From Parvicella sp964387945 (lineage in GTDB: Bacteria; Bacteroidota; Bacteroidia; Flavobacteriales_D; Parvicellaceae): 64,000 nucleotides of DNA. The first letter of the stretch is position 1; each line of letters opens with the position of its first letter. The translations under genes were made by a program, and so were the position numbers. Location: NCBI GenBank assembly GCA_964387945.1, contig CAYLYX010000003.1:62001-126000 (forward strand), in the 5' to 3' direction. This document shows, one piece after another, positions 16,970 to 25,023 of the stretch. The notes under the pieces were generated by a model. That model had not been told where the DNA came from. It did not search any database and saw nothing but the letters and a program-made list of their open reading frames with translations.

Positions 16970-17923
16970 GTGCAACTTAATTGTTTAAACATTGTGAGGA
17001 TTTCATTACTTGCCATATTGCTCATGTTTTTCTCGGTTAGTCGTGCGCAAGACCCTATTTTCTATTCTCCAGGAAATTTGCGGTTGTATAACAATCCGGC
17101 AATGAGTGGTCTGAACCATGGATTCTCTGTAGACTTCGGTTATCGCCATCAATGGGCAAATCTTCCAGGAGACTACGTTACTTCCGTTACCGCCTTTAAT
17201 CAATACCTCGGAAAAGGAAACGGAGTTTCATTGCAGTTGTTTACCGATAACGCTGCAAATACCACTTTTAAAAGACAAATTACCTTAGGTTATGCCAAGA
17301 CCATTCGCCTTAGCGGAGATCATTTTTTATCGGTGGGTACTGGGTTGAGTTATTTTCAGAAGCGATTAGACCCGAGCAAATTAACCTTTGGGGGAATGAT
17401 AGACCCAAGGCGGGGTTATGTTTATCCAACCTCTGGACTAGGGCAGTATCGGACCACAGTGGCAAATGTAGACTTGAACGCAGGGGTCATGTATCATAGT
17501 TCGTTTTTGTATGCCGGATTTGCGATAAAGCACATTACCGAACCAAGTCAGAGTTTCTTTATAAACACAACTACTTCAGATGTTTTGCCTAGAATGTATT
17601 TTGGAGAAGTGGGAGGCAAAATTGAGGTAGGAGAAGATTGGGAGTTCATTCCACATGTTGAGTTCAGAAGCCAAGGTTCTTTTCAAAACTTTATTGGAGG
17701 AGTTAAAGTAGGATGGAAAAAGTTCTATTTGGATGGAGGATTACAGAATGCTGAAACGTTTTACTCGGCTCTAGGGTTTGATAGCGAGCACTTTCATTGT
17801 GCCTATAATTTAGTGACTTATCGCGGATTTAGCACGAATGAAACTTTCTTTGCTCATGAGTTGTATTTAGGTGTAGATTTCGTGATATTCCACAAGGAAA
17901 ATGAGTTTTTCTTCGACTTTTAA
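16970..17923 (+). CDS. PorP/SprF-family type IX secretion membrane protein
   Basis: A 317-residue outer-membrane beta-barrel protein. The signal peptide ends at SRAQ (about residue 26), followed by the diagnostic opening DPIFYSPGNLRLYNNPAMSG and the early FGYRHQWANLPG block. Regularly alternating strands continue to the C-terminus. PorP/SprF proteins work with surface adhesins and the type IX machinery, often tethering peptidoglycan-linked partners. No large adhesin gene adjoins it here. The start is GTG at 16970 or, equally possible, GTG at 16994; an in-frame stop at 16955 excludes anything further upstream. Confidence 0.88.
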   Translation: MQLNCLNIVRISLLAILLMFFSVSRAQDPIFYSPGNLRLYNNPAMSGLNHGFSVDFGYRHQWANLPGDYVTSVTAFNQYLGKGNGVSLQLFTDNAANTTFKRQITLGYAKTIRLSGDHFLSVGTGLSYFQKRLDPSKLTFGGMIDPRRGYVYPTSGLGQYRTTVANVDLNAGVMYHSSFLYAGFAIKHITEPSQSFFINTTTSDVLPRMYFGEVGGKIEVGEDWEFIPHVEFRSQGSFQNFIGGVKVGWKKFYLDGGLQNAETFYSALGFDSEHFHCAYNLVTYRGFSTNETFFAHELYLGVDFVIFHKENEFFFDF

Positions 17924-17974
17924 ACTCGTTGATATCCTTTTATAACTTCTAGTAAGCTGTTTTGGCCTATCCCT

Positions 17975-17982
17975 TATTTTTG
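17975..17982 (+). promoter_or_regulatory. -7 promoter box TATTTTTG
   Basis: Perfect TAnnTTTG ending only 4 bases before the folK ATG at 17987. Transcription from it would start at or next to the initiation codon. Confidence 0.55.
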
Positions 17983-17986
17983 TGCG

Positions 17987-18475
17987 ATGGTAAGAGTAGG
18001 ATTGATAATCGGGAGTAACCTCAATAGCAAATTAGAGTACATGACCAAGGCAACCGCCTCTCTGGAGTTGCATGTGGGTAAGTTGGTTGCAAAGTCTTCG
18101 GTATACGTTTCTCCTCCGTGGGGCTATAACAGTAGCAACGAATACTACAATCAGGTTTTGTTGTTTGATACTAAATTAGAGCCTGATCACTTATTGCATT
18201 TTTGTTTGCGAATAGAAAAGCTATTAGGAAGGGTACGAAGCGATGACGAGGGGTATGCAGATCGTACGATAGACATCGATATCTTGTATTATGGAGAAAG
18301 CATCCTTGAAACGGAAGCACTTCATGTTCCTCATCCCAGAATGCACTTGAGAAAGTTTTGTTTGCTCCCCCTTTTTGAAGTCAATCCAGACTGGGTGCAT
18401 CCGCTACTCAAAAAAGATTTGATTCACTTAATAGATCACTGCGAAGATGACTCAGAAATTAGTCGATTGAGTTGA
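17987..18475 (+). CDS. folK: 6-hydroxymethyl-7,8-dihydropterin pyrophosphokinase
   Basis: A 162-residue HPPK enzyme that transfers pyrophosphate from ATP to 6-hydroxymethyl-dihydropterin in folate synthesis. The N-terminal strand VGLIIGSNLNSK, the nucleotide loop region GRVRSDDEGYADRTIDIDIL (the two metal-binding aspartates are in DIDIL) and the PHPRMHLRKFCLLPL block are all in place and complete. The TGA stop overlaps the TTG start of the deoxynucleoside kinase, so the two are translationally coupled. A folK-dNK pairing ties a folate enzyme (thymidylate synthesis) to nucleotide salvage. Confidence 0.95.
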   Translation: MVRVGLIIGSNLNSKLEYMTKATASLELHVGKLVAKSSVYVSPPWGYNSSNEYYNQVLLFDTKLEPDHLLHFCLRIEKLLGRVRSDDEGYADRTIDIDILYYGESILETEALHVPHPRMHLRKFCLLPLFEVNPDWVHPLLKKDLIHLIDHCEDDSEISRLS

Positions 18476-19122
18476 TAAAGTACAAATACATAGCAATTGA
18501 AGGGAATATTGGAGCCGGTAAATCTACTCTAGTTAAGTTTTTGCACAAATATTTTGGAGGCGGACTTTTACTGGAGGAATTCGAAAACAATGAATCACTT
18601 AAGGAGTTCTATGGAAATCCAGGTTTTGCGCTGAATGCAGAATTACAGTTCGTGCTGGATCGGAGTCATCAACTGTATAAGTTTCATCAGAAGGATAATT
18701 CTTTTGTAATTTCCGATTACATCCCGTTAAAGAGTCTAATTTTTGCCCGAAACAACCTTCCGAAGTCATCTTTTGAACTCTATGAACCCATTGCTAAGAA
18801 AATGCTTCAAGATTATCCACAACCGGATTTGATTGTGTTTCTGGATAGAAGCCTCACGGAGTTGCAGGAAAATATTAAAAAGAGAGGAAGAACGTATGAG
18901 CAGTCTGTCTCAGATGAGTACCTCAAGGGCATTCAGGACGGTTACGAGAACTACCTTTTTGAGATGGTCAATGTGCCCATTCTAAAAATTCAAGCAAAAG
19001 AAATAGACCTGAGAAGACAGCCACAGCTGGCAAGTGCTTTTCAGCGAATTTTTCAAACAGAATATGCCACAGCGGTCAGAAATGTTGATCTTGGAATGTT
19101 AATGAGAAGTGAGATCGTATAA
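18472..19122 (+). CDS. Deoxynucleoside kinase (first paralogue)
   Basis: A 216-residue dNK-family kinase that phosphorylates deoxynucleosides for salvage. The P-loop GNIGAGKST is at about residues 11-19 and the lid arginines are in IKKRGRTYEQSVSDEYL. At the place of the family's DRS/ERS motif it reads SDYIPLKS, so the usual Arg is absent, as in one Bacteroidota subgroup. The start codon is TTG at 18472-18474, overlapping the folK stop by 4 bases; no ATG is available upstream of the P-loop. It shares little beyond the core motifs with the second dNK at 20594. Confidence 0.88.
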   Translation: MIKYKYIAIEGNIGAGKSTLVKFLHKYFGGGLLLEEFENNESLKEFYGNPGFALNAELQFVLDRSHQLYKFHQKDNSFVISDYIPLKSLIFARNNLPKSSFELYEPIAKKMLQDYPQPDLIVFLDRSLTELQENIKKRGRTYEQSVSDEYLKGIQDGYENYLFEMVNVPILKIQAKEIDLRRQPQLASAFQRIFQTEYATAVRNVDLGMLMRSEIV

Positions 19123-19171
19123 TTCTACAAAAAAGTTTTCAACTTCGTTTTAATAACCAATTTCATCCTGC

Positions 19172-19179
19172 TACTTTTG
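19172..19179 (+). promoter_or_regulatory. -7 promoter box TACTTTTG
   Basis: Perfect TAnnTTTG ending 22 bases before the ATG at 19202 of the flavin reductase-like gene. Confidence 0.55.
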
Positions 19180-19201
19180 TAATCCTTTGAAAAATGAAAT
19201 T

Positions 19202-20095
19202 ATGTTGACAATTGACACTTCGGTAACGAAAAATCCAAAACTACACCACTATTTATTAGGGGCGGTGGGTCCTAGACCCATTTGTTTTGCGAGTACAATT
19301 GACAAAGAAGGAAATAGAAATTTAGCACCTTTTAGTTTTTTCAATGTCTTTAGTTCGAATCCTCCGGTTGCTGTGTTTTCGCCAGCTAATAGTGGTAGAA
19401 CGGGTTTGCCAAAGGATACGCTTCTCAACGTACAAGAAGTTCCTGAGGTGGTCATCAACATTGTGAATTATGAAGTGGTGCATCAAATGTCATTGTCCAG
19501 TTCACCGTATGAGAAAGGAGTGGATGAGTTCATAAAAAGTGGTCTTACACCCATTGCCTCAGATACCGTGAAGCCGTTTCGAGTGAAAGAATGTCCTGTG
19601 CAGATGGAGTGTAAGGTGACAGAAGTAAAAGCGCTGGGAGAAGGTGGTGGTGCAGGTAACTTGGTGATCTGTGAAGTGTTGAAAATCCATATTTCAGAAG
19701 AAGTGCTTAACGAAGATCAAATGATTGACCAGCAGAAAATTGATTTGGTAGCAAGAATGGGAGGTAATTGGTACTGCCGAGCAGATGAGAACTCCATATT
19801 TGAGATCAAAAAGCCCATTACTACTTGTGGAATTGGAGTAGATGCCATTCCAGAAGAGGTGAAAAAGAGTGGAGCGTTTAGTCCGAATGAGTTGGGTCAG
19901 TTGGGAGGAATAGAAGAGTTGCCCGATGAGACTGAAGTGAATGATTTCAGGTTGATTGAACTCAGCGAACTGTTTTTGGAGTATGAGGAAGATGCAGTAA
20001 CGCTTGAAAAAGAATTGTACAAAATAGCAAAACAGTATTTGCTAGAAGAAAATATTGAGGATGCTTGGAAGGCAATCCTTTCATTTAATAATTAA
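19202..20095 (+). CDS. Flavin reductase-like FMN-binding protein
   Basis: A 297-residue protein with an FMN-binding split-barrel domain in its first 200 residues: GAVGPRPICFAST, then the characteristic NLAPFSFFNVFSSNPP, and later the strand ECKVTEV. The family reduces flavins or carries FMN in small redox proteins. The last 90 residues form an acidic, helical tail that is not part of the standard domain. The ATG at 19202 fits both the family start and the promoter better than the TTG five codons upstream. Confidence 0.85.
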   Translation: MLTIDTSVTKNPKLHHYLLGAVGPRPICFASTIDKEGNRNLAPFSFFNVFSSNPPVAVFSPANSGRTGLPKDTLLNVQEVPEVVINIVNYEVVHQMSLSSSPYEKGVDEFIKSGLTPIASDTVKPFRVKECPVQMECKVTEVKALGEGGGAGNLVICEVLKIHISEEVLNEDQMIDQQKIDLVARMGGNWYCRADENSIFEIKKPITTCGIGVDAIPEEVKKSGAFSPNELGQLGGIEELPDETEVNDFRLIELSELFLEYEEDAVTLEKELYKIAKQYLLEENIEDAWKAILSFNN

Positions 20096-20157
20096 TTAAA
20101 AACGAGTGACTGAGTTGGTTACGATCAACGAGCACTAACAACAAATATCAAATAAAC

Positions 20158-20514
20158 ATGAGTGATTTAAAGCTAACAGGAAAGATTAAGGTAATCTACG
20201 ATTTACAGACATGGGATTCAGGATTCTCAAAAAGAGAGTTTGTGGTAACCACGCAGGAGCAGTACCCTCAGGACGTGAAGTTTGAGGCAATTAAGGACAA
20301 AGCAGCCGCTTTGGATACAATTGCGGTAGGTGATGATGTAGAAGTTTCTTTTAACGTAAGAGGAAATGAATACAACGGAAAGTACTACGTGAATCTTCAA
20401 GCATGGAGAATACAGAAAGCCGCTGCTGGAGCACCAGCCACTCCTCCTATGCCAGAGAAACCTGATACAGCTATTGAATCGTTTGGTGAGGAAGAGGATG
20501 ATCTTCCATTCTAA
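20158..20514 (+). CDS. DUF3127 OB-fold-like protein with SSB-type C-terminal tip
   Basis: A 118-residue cytoplasmic protein. Residues 1-85 match DUF3127, an OB-like small beta-barrel family of Bacteroidota (LTGKIKVIYD, KREFVVTTQ, FNVRGNEYNGKYYVNLQAW). A short Ala/Pro linker follows, and the chain ends in EEEDDLPF. That acidic tail with terminal Pro-Phe closely resembles the tip of single-stranded DNA-binding protein (DDDIPF) used to recruit repair and replication proteins. A single-stranded nucleic-acid-binding role is therefore likely but is inferred. A strong terminator follows directly. Confidence 0.8.
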   Translation: MSDLKLTGKIKVIYDLQTWDSGFSKREFVVTTQEQYPQDVKFEAIKDKAAALDTIAVGDDVEVSFNVRGNEYNGKYYVNLQAWRIQKAAAGAPATPPMPEKPDTAIESFGEEEDDLPF

Positions 20515-20533
20515 GAGAAGAATAGAAGCAAGA

Positions 20534-20571
20534 CTAAAGCCTTTGATTAGTATAATCGAAGGCTTTTTTAT
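20534..20571 (+). terminator. Intrinsic terminator
   Basis: A long imperfect stem AAAGCCTT-t-GATTA/TAATC-g-AAGGCTTT is followed by a run of T. It ends the DUF3127 transcript and lies between convergent genes. Confidence 0.85.
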
Positions 20572-20593
20572 TGGTCAAATGTTGGAGTGTAAT

Positions 20594-21208
20594 CTAAAAC
20601 AACCCATGCAACTCCCCATCGATCATGTTAATGATCTTACCGAAGTCTTCTGGTGTGTCGTGGAAGGAGTTTTCATCGATATCAACGATAAGTACTTTTC
20701 CTTTGTCGTATGTAGAGATCCACGCCTCGTAACGTTCGTTCAGTCGCTTTAAGTAATCGATACGAATACTCTCTTCGTATTCTCTTCCTCTCTTCTGAAT
20801 GTTCTGCACCAATTTCGGAACACTAGCTCTCAAATAAATCAAGAGATCTGGAGCAGAAATGAAGGACTCCAGAAGGTTAAACAACGAGAAGTAATTCTCA
20901 AAATCGCGCGTTGTCATTAACCCCATCGAATGAAGGTTAGGCGCAAAAATGAACGCATCTTCATAGATCGTTCGATCCTGAATGATGGTATTCTTACTTT
21001 CCTTGATTTCCTGAATCTGAGTGAAACGGCTATTTAGGTAGTACACCTGAAGGTTAAACGCCCATCGCTGCATATCATCGTAGAAGTCCAAAAGATAAGG
21101 GTTGGTATCCACATCTTCATAATGGGTTTGCCATCCGTAATGCTTTGATAATAATTCTGTTAAGGTTGTTTTACCTGCTCCTATATTTCCACCGACAGCT
21201 ATATGCAT
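20594..21208 (-). CDS. Deoxynucleoside kinase (second paralogue)
   Basis: A 204-residue dNK-family kinase. It has the P-loop GNIGAGKTT at about residues 7-15, the substrate-region EDVDTNP, the complete DRTIYED motif that the first paralogue lacks, and the lid IQKRGREYEESIRIDYL. It should phosphorylate deoxynucleosides; specificity cannot be read from sequence. Two dNK paralogues with different motif sets, 1.5 kb apart and on opposite strands, suggest different substrates. Only a near-consensus -7 box (AAAATTTG on the minus strand) is visible upstream. Confidence 0.92.
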   Translation of the reverse strand: MHIAVGGNIGAGKTTLTELLSKHYGWQTHYEDVDTNPYLLDFYDDMQRWAFNLQVYYLNSRFTQIQEIKESKNTIIQDRTIYEDAFIFAPNLHSMGLMTTRDFENYFSLFNLLESFISAPDLLIYLRASVPKLVQNIQKRGREYEESIRIDYLKRLNERYEAWISTYDKGKVLIVDIDENSFHDTPEDFGKIINMIDGELHGLF

Positions 21209-21302
21209 CTTTCATCCAAATTTTAGAACTTCTAAGGTAAAAATAATTCTGAAATCAAGATTGTAATGTGGAAAAAAATAGGACGTTCGCAGAGATATTC
21301 GG

Positions 21303-22109
21303 CTATTGATTCTCTAGAGAGATCAGCTGCGTTTTTTCGACACCCTTCTTACCCAGATGATAAATAGAAGTCTCATCGATCCAAAGGATTTTGTTTGACT
21401 TGGGATAAGTGGTCTTTAGGGGTTCGCTAACGAAGTCCTTGAGGTGATAGACATAGGCTTCGTGTTCTTTGACATAAAGAATCTGGTTTTCAACGATGTT
21501 CCAAACAGCGATATCCGAAATCGGGATTTGCTTGTAGAAAGTGCCATACATATCAAAGATCAAAAAACCATTATTCGGACAATAAACGTACAAGTAGCCA
21601 CTTTTTTCCACCATGCGCTCGGGGGTAAATTCTGCAAGGTTCAACAACTGAAGTAAATTTCCAGTTTCGATTACCCGATCCAACGTTCGGTCTAACTTCA
21701 CGATTTGTAATAACTCCTGATCATACACCCAAATACCATTATCAATCTTACTCGTAGCCACGCATTGAATCTGGAACATGCCCAGTTCTTCAAAAGAGAT
21801 AATCTGTTGATTTTGTTTACTTAGGGTATTATCCGTAATGACCAGTTTTTGCACGTCTTTGTAAAAAACCAAAGGGCGCAACGGATTGGTTAGATCCAGT
21901 TGGTCTATATTTCCAAGGAGCTTATTGCTGTATCGAAACTCTTCATCCGTGGCCGCTGTAATTTTTACAATTTCTTGATCTGAAATGGAATAAGTGTTTC
22001 CCTGAAGATCAACTTGGTATTGCTGAATAGCTTGCCCAGAAAGATCAGTTGACAATGCCAGACACCACAGGAGCACCAGCCAGAATTTCTTCTGCAAAGC
22101 TCCGATCAT
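21303..22109 (-). CDS. Secreted beta-propeller-like protein downstream of GH3
   Basis: A 268-residue protein with a signal peptide (MIGALQKKFWLVLLWCLALS, cleavage near SGQ) and a repetitive strand pattern (NTYSISDQEIVKI, KLVITDN, GIWVYDQ, YLYVYCPNNGFLIFD, EAYVYHLKD). That pattern suggests a small beta-propeller or related all-beta fold. I do not recognise a named family; proteins of this kind recur next to GH3-family genes in Bacteroidota. Its first 65 bases overlap the 3' end of the GH3 gene in another frame. The ATG at 22107-22109 is chosen because the longer reading frame would put charged residues ahead of the signal peptide. Confidence 0.65.
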   Translation of the reverse strand: MIGALQKKFWLVLLWCLALSTDLSGQAIQQYQVDLQGNTYSISDQEIVKITAATDEEFRYSNKLLGNIDQLDLTNPLRPLVFYKDVQKLVITDNTLSKQNQQIISFEELGMFQIQCVATSKIDNGIWVYDQELLQIVKLDRTLDRVIETGNLLQLLNLAEFTPERMVEKSGYLYVYCPNNGFLIFDMYGTFYKQIPISDIAVWNIVENQILYVKEHEAYVYHLKDFVSEPLKTTYPKSNKILWIDETSIYHLGKKGVEKTQLISLENQ

Positions 22110-23580
22110 TGCGCAAGCGCGGTATTTTGTTTTGCCCTCCAAGTTTGTTTTTTGCTTTTAACCAAGCATAGAATGTGCCATTTTTCATTACTCTTACCAA
22201 TGGCTTCTGTAAAGATAAGTCATTCGACCGTTTGGCAGCGTAATCGCTATTTACTTTTTGCAAGTTAACGTCCAGATGCTCAGAAAATTGCTGCAAAGAG
22301 ACGGGAGGAACATCAAATTCTATAAGCCATTCATGTCGACCAGAAGATTCTCGCGTCATGAATATCGGACAAACGGTATAATCGTTCACACTGCAGTTTA
22401 ATGTTTCACAGGTCATGGACAGTGCTTGCTCAACGTTATCAATCATCAATTCTTCACCAAAGGCGTTGATGTATTGCGCTGTCCTTCCCACTACTTTAAA
22501 TCGAAAAGGCGATGTTTCGGTAAACGAGATAACATCCCCTATACGGTAGCGCCACAAACCGGCATTGGTAGTGATAACGAGTTCGTAAGGTTTGTCAATC
22601 TCCACTTCATTAAGCAATAGGGTCTGAGGATGATCTTTGTGCCATTCTGATTTAGGAATAAATTCATAGAATACACCGTAGTCCAGCATGAGTAACATAT
22701 CATCGCTTTTGACTTGGTCCTGAATGCCAAAGAATCCTTCACTAGCATTGTAGGTTTGCACATAATTCATCTTTTGATTGGGCATGATCTGAGCAAACTG
22801 CTGCTGGTAAGGCGTGAAATTTAGTCCTCCGTGCATGTAGAGCTCTAAGTTGGGCCAGATGTCGAAGATATTATTGGTGCCATTTTCTTCCAGAATTCTT
22901 TTCAGTAGAACTAGCGTCCAGGAAGGAACCCCCGCCAAAATTCGCACATCATCTTTTACAGTTTCCTTGGCCATTCTGGATAGTTTTTCTTCCCACTGAC
23001 TCAGAAGCGCTGTCTCTTTACTGGGAGTTCTTCTCCATTCACACCACCAGGGTAAGTTCTTTACAATGATGGCCGATAAATCTCCAAAGTAAGATTTCTG
23101 ATTGAGATAATTGATCTCCGAACTTCCTCCCACGATGAGGTGCTTGCCAGTAAACAGCTTGGTTTCGGGATGATTACTGTAATAAAGCCCAAGTAAATCC
23201 TTCCCTCCTTTGTAATGACAGTCTTGGAGAGATTCACGACTTACAGGAATCAGCTTACTTCTTTGGTTGGTTGTTCCAGAGGACTTAGCAAACCAAAGAA
23301 TCTCACCCGGCCAGAGCACATTTTGCTCTCCGTTTTTTAGTTGCTCAATATAGGGGAAAACGGCATCATAATTCTGAAGCGGTAGGTGTTTCTGAAAATC
23401 CTTAACCGAACGAATTTTGTCAAAAGAAAATTGCGTACCGTACAGCGTATGAGCAGCAGTTTCTACAAGGTTGTTCAACAATTCGCGCTGAACTTCAGAA
23501 GGATGTTTTTTGAATAATTCAATTTGGTGTACACGCTTCTTGATTAACCACGAAAAGATCGAGTTAAAGGGTGCACCCAT
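22045..23580 (-). CDS. GH3-family acyl-adenylating enzyme
   Basis: A 511-residue member of the GH3 branch of the ANL adenylate-forming superfamily, the group that includes plant auxin-amido synthetases. Seen are the ATP-binding loop SSGTTNQRSKLIPV (about residues 104-117), LYMHGGLNF, the YNASEGFFGIQ adenylate motif, LWRYRIGDVISF, and the C-terminal INAFGEELM hinge region. Length is normal. Bacterial GH3 proteins probably couple an activated carboxylate to an amine, but the natural substrate is unknown. The gene lies between a 32-residue membrane protein upstream and the overlapping secreted protein downstream, so the three may form one unit. Confidence 0.9.
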   Translation of the reverse strand: MGAPFNSIFSWLIKKRVHQIELFKKHPSEVQRELLNNLVETAAHTLYGTQFSFDKIRSVKDFQKHLPLQNYDAVFPYIEQLKNGEQNVLWPGEILWFAKSSGTTNQRSKLIPVSRESLQDCHYKGGKDLLGLYYSNHPETKLFTGKHLIVGGSSEINYLNQKSYFGDLSAIIVKNLPWWCEWRRTPSKETALLSQWEEKLSRMAKETVKDDVRILAGVPSWTLVLLKRILEENGTNNIFDIWPNLELYMHGGLNFTPYQQQFAQIMPNQKMNYVQTYNASEGFFGIQDQVKSDDMLLMLDYGVFYEFIPKSEWHKDHPQTLLLNEVEIDKPYELVITTNAGLWRYRIGDVISFTETSPFRFKVVGRTAQYINAFGEELMIDNVEQALSMTCETLNCSVNDYTVCPIFMTRESSGRHEWLIEFDVPPVSLQQFSEHLDVNLQKVNSDYAAKRSNDLSLQKPLVRVMKNGTFYAWLKAKNKLGGQNKIPRLRNDRSFAEEILAGAPVVSGIVN

Positions 23581-23604
23581 CTGTCAAAAATGACGCAATA
23601 CGGA

Positions 23605-23703
23605 TTAACCGAAGATTACGATTCCGAAAATGATCAACAATACAAGCCCTACGTAGATATATCCAACACCTCCTGTACTACCGTGAAAATTTTTGTCTGC
23701 CAT
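23605..23703 (-). CDS. 32-residue single-span membrane protein
   Basis: A small gene below usual length thresholds. The minus strand reads an ATG at 23701-23703 through 32 codons to TAA. A hydrophilic, Gly-rich N-terminus (MADKNFHGSTGGVG) is followed by an unbroken hydrophobic helix of about 18 residues (YIYVGLVLLIIFGIVIFG) ending at the stop. A perfect -7 box lies 17 bases before the ATG, and the stop is 24 bases before the GH3 start, consistent with a shared transcript. It may be a regulatory or stabilising microprotein of a membrane complex. Support is the promoter, frame and composition; no homologue was searched. Confidence 0.65.
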   Translation of the reverse strand: MADKNFHGSTGGVGYIYVGLVLLIIFGIVIFG

Positions 23704-23720
23704 TGTGAATTACTTTTTTA

Positions 23721-23728
23721 CAAAAATA
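23721..23728 (-). promoter_or_regulatory. -7 promoter box TATTTTTG (minus strand)
   Basis: Perfect TAnnTTTG on the minus strand, 17 bases before the ATG of the 32-residue protein and presumably serving the GH3 operon. Confidence 0.6.
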
Positions 23729-23742
23729 CTAAATTGCCTCGT

Positions 23743-25021
23743 ATGAAAAATAGAATTATCGCATTTTTTGCAAGCAGTTTGGCAATTTGGAATGTTTCTG
23801 CGCAGACAGGATGGACCTGGACAGAGTTGTCATCCATGCCTGAAAAAGTCAGTAACAATGCCGTTGTTGAAGGGTTCATTGGAAACGATGCCTACGTATA
23901 TTCTTTTGCAGGGATAGATACAACCAAAGTGTATAGTGGGATTAATCTTGGTGCTTATCGCTACGATGTAACCAACGATCTTTGGACTACTTTACCAGCC
24001 CTTCCAGATACAATGGGTAAGAGACAAACTTTATATCATTGGAGGTTATCATGTTTTACAAGGTGGAGGAGAAGTGTCTTCTGACAAAGTGCATGTCTTT
24101 AACGTTACCACCAATAGTTATGAACCTGACGGAGCTCCTATTCCTGTGCCCATTGACGATCAAGTGCAGTGCGCTTACAAAGACAGTTTGATTTACGTTA
24201 TTACTGGCTGGAGTAACACCACCAACGTGCCCGATGTACAGATTTATGATCCGGCTTTGAATCAATGGTCAGTGGGTACATCTGTGCCAAATGATAATTT
24301 CTTCAAGGCTTTCGGAGCTTCAGGAGTAATCATTGGAGATACCATCTTTTATAACGGTGGCGTGCGTGGTGGATTCAACTTTTCGGCCGTTCGATTTACT
24401 CGAAAAGGGATTATTGACCCGCAAGATCCAACCCAAATCAATTGGACGCAAATTTCAGATAGTCCGGGAGCAACGGGATATCGCATGGCATGTTCCAGCT
24501 ATGAAAATAAGGCCTTCTGGCTGGGAGGAGGAGGAGTTGCTTACAACTACAACGGTGTGGCCTACTCAGGTGGCGTTGGCGTAGAACCACTCGATCGAAT
24601 CTTACAATACGATGCGGCAACCCAACTTTGGGATGAAGGATTAGGAACTCCGTTTGAGGTGATGGATTTAAGAGGAATTGCCAAAGTGTCGGATACCGAG
24701 TGGATAGTATGCGGAGGCATGGAACCTGGGCAGCAAGTAAGTGATAAAACCTATTTGATCACCTATGATCCCATTATCGGAGGTTTGACGGAGTCTGATT
24801 GGGAGACGATCACCGTGAGTCCAAACCCTGCGGAGCACGAATTAACCGTTGAGGTGGGAACAGAATTGGCTACGTTTCAAGTCATTGATTTGTCTGGCAG
24901 GTTGATGATACAAGGACAGACCCATGGGAGTATTCATGTTTCCCAACTTCCAGTTGGGCTTTATATTTTGACATTAGAGCAAGGAGGTCAGTTTTTTAGG
25001 AGTAAATTTGAAAAAAAGTAG
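23743..25021 (+). pseudogene. Kelch-repeat type IX cargo, frameshifted
   Basis: A secreted Kelch beta-propeller protein split across two frames. Frame one begins at ATG 23743 with a signal peptide (FFASSLAIWNVSAQ) and Kelch units up to LPDTMGK near 24022. The second frame resumes with VRDKLYIIGGYHV from about 24017 and continues through further Kelch repeats to a type A sorting domain (VSPNPAEHELTVEV, LPVGLYILTLE) ending at 25021. Besides the shift, roughly ten residues expected between TMGK and the YIIGG strand are missing, so a deletion not divisible by three is likely. GGTAAGA at the junction may be a collapsed direct repeat. This may be a real lesion or an assembly error in a draft scaffold. 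The downstream methyltransferase starts 2 bases after its stop. Confidence 0.8.
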
Positions 25022-25023
25022 CC

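Noticed and set aside
23590..23742. N-terminal extension of the Kelch gene
   Set aside because: The signal peptide starts at 23743; the upstream stretch is the microprotein and its promoter on the other strand.
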